From Cristatella mucedo (lineage: Eukaryota; Bryozoa; Phylactolaemata; Cristatellidae): a stretch of 37,395 bases of DNA. Below, in pieces: positions 1-7,616 of the stretch. Location: the NCBI GenBank assembly GCA_009760855.2, contig WPIO01000278.1, positions 102,501-139,895 on the forward strand, written 5' to 3'. Numbering within the stretch: position 1 is the stretch's first letter; each line of letters starts with the position of its first letter. The translations under genes and the position numbers were made by a program. Below the pieces are notes generated by a model. It was not told the DNA's origin and made no database searches. It saw nothing but the letters and a program-made list of their open reading frames with translations.

Positions 1-38
<38 letters not shown>

Positions 39-107
39 ACTCTCTTCCTAACTCTCTCTCTGACTCTATCTCTATCTCTCTAACTCTCTCTCTGACTCTC
101 CCCCTAA

Positions 108-156
<49 letters not shown>

Positions 157-239
157 ACTCTATATCTATGACTCTGACCCTCCCTCTGACTCTCCACCTA
201 ACTCTAGTTCTCTCTCTCTAGATATCTATCTTACTCTAG
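1..239 (+). repeat. End of the preceding unit's CTCTAA/(CT)n block
   Basis: The window opens inside the terminal pyrimidine block of an earlier macrosatellite unit. The sequence corresponds closely to 11240-11470 of unit 1, including the TATATCTATGACTCTGACC landmark at 161 and the GATATCTATCTTACTCTAGC sequence just before the 11-bp minisatellite. It contains pure (CT)n runs at 1-37 and about 113-155. This shows that at least one more unit lies upstream, so the array is not bounded on this side. Confidence 0.9.
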
Positions 240-360
240 CTCTGCTTTAACTCTGCTTTAACTCTGCTTTAACTCTGCTTTAACTCTGCTTTAACTCTGC
301 TTTAACTCTGCTTTAACTCTGCTTTAACTCTGCTTTAACTCTGCTTTAACTCTGCTTTAA
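240..360 (+). repeat. 11-bp minisatellite CTCTGCTTTAA, 11 copies
   Basis: Eleven perfect head-to-tail copies of CTCTGCTTTAA occupy exactly 121 bp. The motif is an extended form of the surrounding CTCTAA hexamer with an inserted GCTTT, so the array probably arose by local amplification of one mutated hexamer. The same array sits at the same place in units 2 and 3 with 6 and 7 copies, which makes it the clearest length polymorphism between units. Confidence 0.97.
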
Positions 361-529
361 CTCTAAGCTCTAACACTAGCTCTCTGTCTCTAACTCTATC
401 TCTGACTCTATCTCTGACTCTATCTTTTCCTCTATCTTTTCCTCTCTGAGCTCTCTTTCTGACTCCAAGCTCGCACTCTAAACTCTCGCTCTAGCTCTAT
501 CTGTAACACTAGCTCTCTCTGTAACTCTT
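361..529 (+). repeat. Pyrimidine-rich spacer before module M1
   Basis: This is irregular CTCTAA/CTCTGA/CTCTTTCCT sequence ending in CTGTAACTCTT, after which the sequence switches abruptly to the non-CT core of module M1. The same spacer is at 11537-11700 and 23744-23900; unit 1 carries an extra TCTATCTTTTCC-type repeat near 420-442. There is no open frame or RNA motif. Confidence 0.8.
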
Positions 530-677
530 AGGATTTTCATTTTCTTATATAGTCGTACTTTTCATGAACGTTAAAAATAAGTGTCTATTTTTCTTTTAGC
601 AGGGGAGATAATTTCCTTGTGACAACGGTGGTTTGAAGGAACTACCAGCTTCTATCTCTTGCTCTATCCTCTATCAA

Positions 678-730
678 ATTATATATATATATATCTGTAA
701 AATTTATATATTATATTAAATATCTTTTCT
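678..730 (+). repeat. (TA)n tract in module M1, unit 1
   Basis: An alternating TA run is followed by TTTATATATTATATTAAATA. It separates the module core from the GC-rich domain. M2 and M3 have longer TA tracts at the equivalent position, so the tract belongs to the ancestral module. Confidence 0.9.
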
Positions 731-891
731 GTTTCTCGCTCCTTATAGGTCGCTCGTCTGTGCGAAGTCGCTTGTCGCTAGTCGCTATCGCTAGTCTACG
801 GCGGTCTCCCTTCAGCAGTCTCTCGCTGGCGGTCTCTCACTAGCGGTATGTAGCTGGCTGGTCGGTGTCGTTCTGGCAATCTCTCTCTGGC

Positions 892-1164
892 GGTGTCTCG
901 CTAGCGGTGTCTCGCTAGCGGTGTCTCGCTAGCGGTGTCTCGCTAGCGGTGTCTCGCTAGCGGTGTCTCGCTAGCGGTCTCTCGCTAGCGGTCTCTCGCT
1001 AGCGGTCTCTCGCTAGCGGTCTCTCGCTAGTGGGTCTCTCGCTTGGGGTGGCTCGCTTGCGGTGTCTCGCGTGCGGTCTCTCGCTAGCGGTCTATCGCTA
1101 GCGGTCTCTCGTTTGCGGTCTCTCGTTTGCGGTCTCTCGCTTGCGGTATCTCGCTTGCGGTATG
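892..1164 (+). repeat. 14-bp minisatellite GGTGTCTCGCTAGC and variants, unit 1
   Basis: About 19 tandem 14-bp units. Variants occur in runs: first GGTGTCTCGCTAGC, then GGTCTCTCGCTAGC, then forms with CGCTTGC and CGTTTGC. Each full unit contains the palindrome GCTAGC, and the second form also contains GGTCTC. Runs of identical variants indicate stepwise tandem duplication. The flanking GC-rich DNA to about 1690 is made of decayed copies of the same unit. Confidence 0.93.
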
Positions 1165-1690
1165 GCAGTCTCTTTTTAACGGTCTCTCGCTAGTGGTCAT
1201 TCGCGGGCGGACTCTCTCTAGCGGTCTGGCAGTCTCTCTTTCATGGTTTCTCACTAGCGGTCTCTCGTTTGCAGTATCTCGCTGGCCGTTTTTTCTTACG
1301 GTCTCATTATGGCGGTCTGGCGGTTCCTTTTTCATGGTATCTCGCTAGCGGCCTGGCGCTAGCGGGCTAGCGGTATCTCTGTACCGGTCTGTAGCAACTG
1401 GTCTCTCGCTAGCGGTCATTCGCGGGCCGTCCCTCTCTGGCGGTCTCTTTAACGGATTCTCGCTAGCGGCCTCTCGCTGGCGGTCATTCGCAGGCAGTCA
1501 CTCACTCTGGCGGACTCTTACCGGCGGTTTCTCGTTGACATGCTCTGGCTGGCGGTCTCTTGCCGTCGGTCTCTCGCCACCAGTCTGGCGGCCTCACGCT
1601 TGCGGTCTCCCACTGACAGTATGCAGCTGGTGGTCTGTCTCTTGTGGCCTCTATCCGTGTTTACGTGCATAGTCGTTTAGGTCATAGGTC
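1165..1690 (+). repeat. Degenerate GC-rich domain of M1, unit 1
   Basis: Decayed 14-mer-related sequence with recurrent GCGGTCT, GGTCATTCGCGGGC and TCTCGCTAGCGG words but no strict period. Short open frames here, such as one of 73 residues starting at 1127, are Ser/Leu/Arg/Trp-rich and follow from the repeat composition. No gene is supported. Confidence 0.75.
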
Positions 1691-1857
1691 GGCCGAGCTG
1701 ACACTAAGTTTAGGATTTTCCTTTTCTTATATAGACGTATTTTTCACGGAGGTAAGAAATAAATGTTTATTGTTTTTTTCTGGTAAGATAATTTCCTTGT
1801 GATAAGGGTGGTTTAAAGGAACTACCAGCTTCTATCACTTGTTCTATCTACTATCTT

Positions 1858-1880
1858 ATTTTATATATATATATATATAT

Positions 1881-1916
<36 letters not shown>

Positions 1917-1940
1917 TATTTAATATATTAAATATTATAT
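1858..1940 (+). repeat. (TA)n tract in module M2, unit 1
   Basis: A long alternating TA run is interrupted by GATATATATATAAATA and ends in TTTATTTAATATATTAAATA. It sits at the same module position as the shorter tract in M1. Its length differs in units 2 and 3. Confidence 0.92.
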
Positions 1941-2230
1941 CTTCTTCTGTCACTCGCTCCTTGTTATAGGTCGCTAGCCTCTATAAATTCGCTCGTCGCT
2001 CGTCACAATCGCTAGTCGACGGCGGTTTCTCTTCGGCAGTCTCTCGCTGGCGGTCTCTCACTGGCGGTATGTAGCTGGCGGCTTGTAGCTGGCGGTATGT
2101 AGCTGGCGGCTTGTAGTTGGCGGTATGTAGCTGGCGGCGTCTTTCTGGCCGTCTTTCTGTGGGCAGTCTCTCTCTGGCGGTCTCACGGTCTCTTGCTAGC
2201 GGCCTCGCGCGTGCGGTATCTCGCTCGCAG

Positions 2231-2540
2231 TATGGAGGTCTCTATTTTACGCAACGACATCTTCTCCGACTGCCGACTATGGCACGTCTTTTTCAGTGGT
2301 TCTGAACTGCTACTTCTATGCTACTCACTACCTCAACTGCTCTCCTAACTCTGCTATGCTTCCCACTTTCTGTTTGTTGCGTGAGACGAAGTCTATTGGC
2401 TACCGAATGCGTACCGAAAGCCGCTTAGGCTGTGAGTGCGCTAAACAAAACTCTCCTGCGTAACACCCACCTGGTCTTTATGACTTTGTGGTCACCGACG
2501 GAGATATATTACATTACATTACATTACATTACGTTTAATG
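2231..2540 (+). other. Complex ~310-bp segment inside M2, unit 1 (possible retroposon relic)
   Basis: This is one of the few stretches in the unit without obvious short periodicity. It runs from TATGGAGGTCTCTATTTTAC to TTTAATGG and includes TTTCTGTTTGTTGCGTGAGA and a pentanucleotide tail, (ATTAC)n. The tail and the abrupt return to 14-mer-type DNA on both sides resemble a short retroposon insertion with a simple-repeat 3' end. I see no tRNA-like box pair and no coding sequence, so the origin is inference. It is present in all three units. Confidence 0.5.
2508..2532 (+). repeat. (ATTAC)5 pentanucleotide, unit 1
   Basis: Five perfect ATTAC copies are followed by GTTTAATGG. Unit 2 has four copies, and unit 3 has a broken version (TTACCGTTACATTACATTAC). 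Confidence 0.95.
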
Positions 2541-2558
2541 GTCACTCGCTAGTGGTCT

Positions 2559-2560
<2 letters not shown>

Positions 2561-2627
<67 letters not shown>
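2561..2627 (+). repeat. Pure (CT)n tract in M2, unit 1 (67 bp)
   Basis: An uninterrupted TC dinucleotide run ends at GGCGGTATCACTATAGCAG. In unit 1 it lies directly after a GGTCTTG junction. In unit 2 about 130 bp of 14-mer-derived sequence and a T run precede the equivalent tract, so unit 1 appears to have lost that stretch. Confidence 0.95.
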
Positions 2628-2629
<2 letters not shown>

Positions 2630-2974
2630 CGGTATCACTATAGCAGTCTGGCGGTCCCTTTTTCACGGTCTCTTGCTAGCGGTCTCTTGCTATCGGTCTG
2701 GCGGTACCTCTTTTATGGTCTCTCGCTAGCTCTCTCTCGCTGGCGGTGATTCGCGGGCAGTCACTCTCTATAGCGGTCTCTTACTGGCAGTTACTCTTAA
2801 GCAGGCTCTGGCTGGCGGTCTCTTGCCGTCGGTCTCTCGCTAGCAGTCTGGCGGCTTCTCGCTTGCCGTCTCTCACTGAAGGTATGTAGCTTGTGGTCTA
2901 TCTCTTCCGGTTTCTATCTGTGTTTACTTGCATGGTCATTTAGGTCATACGTCGGCCGAGCTGACACTAAGTTT

Positions 2975-3139
2975 AGGATTTTTACTTTCTTAAATTGAAG
3001 GCTTTACGAAGGCAAAAATTTTTTTTTATTTTTTTCAGCAGGAAAGAGAATTTCCTTGTGATGATTACCAATAGTTTGAAAGAACTACCAGCTTATATCT
3101 CTTGTTCTATATTCTAACATAATATATATATATAATTTA

Positions 3140-3176
<37 letters not shown>

Positions 3177-3267
3177 CATATTACTGCTTCCTTCGACACT
3201 AGCTTATTGTTATAGGTCACTCACCACTATAAGGTCGTTCGTCGCTATCGCTAGTCGACGGCGGTCT
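2975..3267 (+). repeat. Module M3, unit 1 (truncated)
   Basis: Third module copy, 1263 bp after M2. It has the AGGATTTT start, a diverged core (CTTAAATTGAAGGC, then a T run and CAGCAGGAAAGAGAATTTCC), ACTACCAGCTT, a TA tract, and TTATAGGTCACTC through TAGTCGACGGCGGTCT. It then stops where M1 and M2 would continue into the GC-rich domain, and the 131-bp satellite begins at GTTGACCC. The same truncation point occurs in units 2 and 3. Confidence 0.87.
3118..3183 (+). repeat. (TA)n tract in module M3, unit 1
   Basis: A TA run with a TAATTTAATATACATA interruption, ending in AATATTACATATTACTG. It is positioned as in M1 and M2. Confidence 0.92.
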
Positions 3268-4577
3268 GTTGACCCAATGGTAGATCTTTCAAACAGCAGG
3301 TGTTGCAGGAAACTTATACCGCTGATAAAACTTTTTAGGCGTCTTTTTCTTCCAGAAATCTATATCCTTTAGTGGTATAAGTCTCAAAGGGTACTTCGTT
3401 AACCGCTGGTACATCTTTTAAACCGCCGGCTTTTCGAGTAAGTTATCTTCCCTGCACAAACCATTTACGCGTCTTGTCTTCCATCAACGCATATTAATTG
3501 TCCTAATAAATAATTCATTACCACTCTGGTAGATGCGTTAAACCGCAGGCGTTTCAGGTTACTTATCTGCCCTGCTGAAACTATTTTCGCCCCGTGTTTC
3601 TTCCAGAAAGATATATCCTTTAGTGTTAAGATTACTTAAGAAATACTCCGTTATCCTGCTGGTAGATCCGTCAAACCGCCGTAGTTCCGAGTAAGTTATT
3701 TGCCCTGCTGAAACCATTTACGCATCTTTTCTTTCGGAAATATACATCCTTTAGTGTTTAAATTAGTCTCAATAAATACTTCGATATCATGCTGGTAGAA
3801 TCATCAAAACATCAGCGTTCCGAGTAAGTTGTTTACCCCGCTAACACTATTTACGCGTCCGGAAATATATATCCTTTAGTTGTATACATAGTCTCATTAA
3901 ATATTGTATCTTACATATGGTACTCTATAACCACTGGCGTTTCGAGTAAGTTATCTTCCCTCCTTAAACCATTTACGCGTTCTTTTCTTCTAGAACTGTA
4001 TATCCTTAAGCGATAACTATTGTGTCAAAAAGTGATTTATTAGCCCGCTGGCCGATGCAACAAAGCGCAGGCGTTCTTCCCTGCTAAGACTTGTTATGGT
4101 TACTTTGTTTTATTGGAAGTATATATCCTTAATCATTATTCATTAATTTAAATAATACATGTCATTATTTTCAATTATTACTTCGCTATCCCGCTGTTGG
4201 AACCTGTAAACCGCCGGCCTTCTTAGTAAGTTATCTACACTGTTCAAACCATTTACGCGTCTTTTCCTCCGGAGCAATATATCCATGATTTCTTTACATA
4301 GGCTTATTGAATAATTTATTATTTTACTAGAAGGATCTTTGACCGCAGGCATTACGAGTAAGTAATCTACTAATAAAACCATTTACTCGTTCTTTTTTGG
4401 AAAATATATCCTTAATTGTTATAACAAATCTCTTGAAGTGATGATTATCCTACTGGTAATACCTTCCACCCACAGGCATTTTGAAGGAGTTATCTCTTCT
4501 AATAAAACCATTGACGCGCCTTTTTTAAATATATATCCTTTACCTTTATAAATCCTCTCATATAATAATTTAAGTTC
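3268..4577 (+). repeat. ~131-bp satellite array, unit 1 (about 10 degenerate copies)
   Basis: A mixed-composition tandem array lies between the modules and the CT-rich region. Each copy carries, in order, a CTGGTAGATCC-like word, AAACCGCCGGCGTTTCGAG, TAAGTTATCTTCCCTGC, CCATTTACGCGTC, a TTCTTCCGGAAATATATATCC stretch, and an AT-rich link such as AGTCTCAATAAATACTTCG. The CCATTTACGCGTC box or its variants falls near 3336, 3461, 3581, 3713, 3848, 3969, 4249, 4380 and 4509, so spacings are about 120-150 bp, with one copy near 4100 lacking the box. Short open frames (70-79 residues, - strand, 4143-4631) have no protein character. Confidence 0.9.
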
Positions 4578-5008
4578 CCGCTCTCTGTGTTTCTCGTTCT
4601 TACCATCTCGCCCTCTCCTGCTCTCTTCCACTCACTTTTAACCTCACTTGCTCTTTTATTCGCTCCCGCTACTCCTTTCTCTCTTGGTATTTTACGCTCT
4701 CTTCTGCTCTCTCCTTCGCTATTTCGTTCTTACGCTATCTCTTTCTGTCTCACTTTAATCTGCCGCTCTCTCCCTCAGTCTATTGCTCCCGCTTTCTCTC
4801 TCTCGCTCTCTCTCACTCTATTTCGCTCTCTCTCTCTCTCTTGCTCCATCTCCCTTGCTCATACTTTCTTGCTCTGTCTCTCGCTCTTTTTTCTCTCTCG
4901 CTCTGTCTCTCGCTCTTTCTCACTCGCCTTCTATTATTCACTGTATCTCACTCTCTCTCTCTCACTCCTACTCTCTCGCTCTCTCGCCCTCTCATTCTCT
5001 CGCTTTCC

Positions 5009-5054
<46 letters not shown>

Positions 5055-6596
5055 AGCTCCGCATTTCGCGAACTCGCAATATCTTTCGCGCTCGCTAACT
5101 TTTTTACTATCGCTCTCTGTCTCTCTAGCGCTGTCTCTCTCCCGCTCGCTCTCCCTCTTTCTCTCGCTTCCTCTCTCTCTTGCTCTCTCTCTCTCTCTTG
5201 CACCCTCGCTTTCTTGCAGGCTGATTTTCTCTTGCTCTCGCTCTCTCACCCTAGCTCTTTTTCCGTTTTCTTTTTCGCTCTATTTTGCTGTCTCACTTGT
5301 TTTCTTTCTCGCTCTCTTTCTCACTCGTTCTCCCTCTCTCTCTCTCACTATCTTTTCTCGCCCTCTCTCGCTTGCTCTCTTTTGCTTTCTCTCTCGCTCT
5401 CTTTGTCTCTCGCTTTCTCTTCCTCTTCTGACTCTCATTCTCTCTCACTCTCGCTCCATCTCCCGTTCTCTTTCGCTTTCTTTCTCTCTCCGTCTCTCTC
5501 ACTCTCTGTCTCTCTCGCTGTCTCTCGCTTTCTCTCGCTCTCTCACTCTCGCTTGCTCTCTCTCTCTCTCTTGCTTTCTTTCGTGCTCTATTTGTCTCTC
5601 TCTAGTTTTTTTTTTCTGTCTCCTCTTTCTCTCCCCCGTTCGCTCTCTTGCTCTCGCTCTCGCTGTCTCTCTCTCTCGCTGTCACTATCTCGATCTTTCT
5701 GTCTCGCTCTCTCTCTTCCCCTCGGTCTTTCTCTTTCTCGCTCTCGCTCGCTCTTTCTCTCCGTTTCTAGGTCTCTATCTCTCTCTGGTTCTCGCTCTTT
5801 TTGTCGTTCTTGCTCAGTCGCTCTCGATCCTGCTCTCACTCTCATGACCTCTCCCTCTCTTGCTTATACTTACGCCCTTGCTCACGTTTCTCTTTCTCCT
5901 GCTCTTGCTCTCCCGAACCCTCTCTCCGTTGCTCTGTCTCTCGCTCGCTCTCTCTTTCGCTCTCTCGCTCACGCTCTCAGTCTCTTAATTACGGTCTCTT
6001 GCTCTCGCTTTCACTCTCGCTCTCCCGCTCTCTCTCGCTGTCTTTCTCTCGCTCTCACTCTCTCGCTCTCTATCTCGGTCTCAACCTCTCGTTTTGCTTT
6101 GTCTCGTTCTTTCTCTCGCTCTCTCTCTCCCTAACTCTATTTCTTGCTCTCTTTCTCTGACTTACTCTTGCTAACTCGATCTCTCGCTCTCTCTCTCTCT
6201 CACTTACTCACTCTCGCTCTCTCTCTCTCTCTCGCTCTTGCTGCCTCTCGCTCATTCTCACTCTTATTCTCCCGCTTATTCTCGCAATGCTCTCGCTCGA
6301 TCTATCTAACTCGCTCTCTATCTATCTATATCTCACTTTCTTTCACTTGCTCCCTGTCTCTCTCTGTTTCTCTCTCGCTTACTCTCTCGCTCATTCCCTC
6401 TTGCTCTTGCTTTCGTTCTCTCAATCTCGCTCTCTCTCTCTCTCTCTCGCTTTCTCCCGCTCTCGCTCGCTCTATTGCTCTCTCTCTTGCTCTCACGCTC
6501 TCCCTCAACTTGCTCACTCTTACTCGCTCTCCTACTCTGTTTCTCTCTCTTGCTCCCTCACACAAGTTGTCTCTGTCTGCCTATCTCTTTGGTCTA

Positions 6597-6629
<33 letters not shown>

Positions 6630-7065
6630 TTTGCTCCCTAGCTCTCGCTCGCTCTATCTCGCTCAATCACTAACGCTCACTCTCTCTTCGCTTTCTCTGT
6701 CTCAATTTTCTCTCGGACACTCGCTTACTTTCTCGCTTGCTCTCTATCACTGGCTCTCCTTTACTCTCTTATTCTCACGTTCTCTCATTTGCTCTCTCCC
6801 CGATCTCTTTCTCTGGTTCGCTCACTCACAACTCTTGCTCTCTCTATCTCTCGCTTTCTCTCGCTCTTGCTTCCTCTCGCTCTTTCTCACTCTCTCTCTT
6901 TCTCCCGCTCACTCTCGCAAAGCTCTGGCTCTCTCTCGCTCGCACTCTCTATCTCTCGCTCTCTATCTAGCTATATTTCACTGTCTCTCTCACTCTCTTG
7001 CTCTCTGTCTTTCTGTTTCTCTCTATATCGCTCAGTCTCTCGCTTCTTTTCCATTGCTCTTGCTT

Positions 7066-7105
<40 letters not shown>

Positions 7106-7573
7106 GCTTTATCTCTCTCGTTCTGTTTAAAATTGCATTCTTTCACTCGCTTGCTCTATGCCTATCCTACTCGTTCTCTCGCTCCCTTAGTCTCGCTCTA
7201 AACTTTAGCTCTCTATCGCTCTTATTCGCTCTTTTCTCTCGCTCTCTCTCCTCTCTCTGCCCTCTATCTCTTTCGCTCACTTTCGCTTTCTCTCTAACTT
7301 TCTCTCTCTCTTTTCTCTCTGCTCTTTACTCTTTAATTCTCTCTCTCTCTCTCTCTGGCTCTCTCTTGCTCTTCTCACTCTATTTCCACACTCGCTCTCT
7401 ACTACTCACTCTCACTCACTCTCTCTTGCTTTCTCTGTTTCTCTGCATCTCGCCTAGTCTCTCGCTCTCTCTTTCTTACTTTCTCTTGCTGTCCCGCCCT
7501 TGCATTCGCTCTCTCTCGCTCTCCAACGCTCTTGCTTTCTCTTTCGCTTTCTGTCTCTTGCTCTCTCTTTCTT

Positions 7574-7616
<43 letters not shown>

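Larger units (their letters stand above)
530..1711 (+). repeat. Module M1, unit 1 (core + TA tract + GC-rich domain)
   Basis: This is the first of three related modules. It starts with AGGATTTT and shares these words in order with M2 and M3: CTTATATAG (M1/M2 only), ATTTCCTTGTGA, ACTACCAGCTT, a TA tract, then TCGCTCCTT and TATAGGTCGCT. From about 730 it becomes GC-rich and CpG-rich, built from GGTCTCTCGCTAGC-like units that degenerate after about 1165. It ends in GGCCGAGCTGACACTAAGTT, immediately followed by the next AGGATTTT. I do not recognise the core as a known mobile element, and no coding frame is credible. Confidence 0.88.
1712..2974 (+). repeat. Module M2, unit 1
   Basis: Second copy of the module, 1182 bp after M1. 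The core matches M1 with substitutions (CTTATATAGACG, TAATTTCCTTGTGATAAGG, ACTACCAGCTTC), followed by a longer TA tract and then the GC-rich domain with a GGCGGTATGTAGCTGGCGGC repeat near 2060-2140. Unlike M1 it carries a complex, non-repetitive stretch at 2231-2540. Its 3' end (CTCTGGCTGGCGGTCTCTTG to GACACTAAGTTT) is homologous to that of M1. In unit 1 the GCAGGAAAG core word is altered to CTGGTAAG near 1780. Confidence 0.87.

Noticed and set aside
1745-1790. Mini-intron in M2 (GAGGTAAGA donor followed by a T run and acceptor-like AG)
   Set aside because: The spacing is far too short for an intron, and unit 1 has lost the AGCAGG acceptor word.
2231-2540. tRNA-derived SINE with A and B boxes
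   Set aside because: I looked for a tRNA-like promoter pair and found no convincing B box. Only the simple-repeat tail supports a retroposon, so it is kept as a tentative relic.
3268-3480. GTTTCGAG/TTTCGAGTAAG words as RNA polymerase III B boxes
   Set aside because: Only a loose match to the consensus, with no A box at proper distance and no consistent T-run terminator.
3268-4577. CRISPR-like or regularly spaced repeat array
   Set aside because: The ~131-bp monomers are contiguous degenerate tandem repeats with no short identical repeats separated by unique spacers.
4143-4631. Two - strand frames of 79 and 70 residues, identical in units 1 and 2
   Set aside because: Identity only reflects recent duplication of the whole unit. 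They lie across 131-bp satellite monomers and have no protein signature; one is missing in unit 3.
4587-6134. 515-codon open frame (and its 512- and 354-codon counterparts at 15893 and 28161)
   Set aside because: Composition is Ser/Leu/Arg/Phe from CT repeats. Other long frames overlap it on both strands, its length changes with every indel between units, and no domain is visible.
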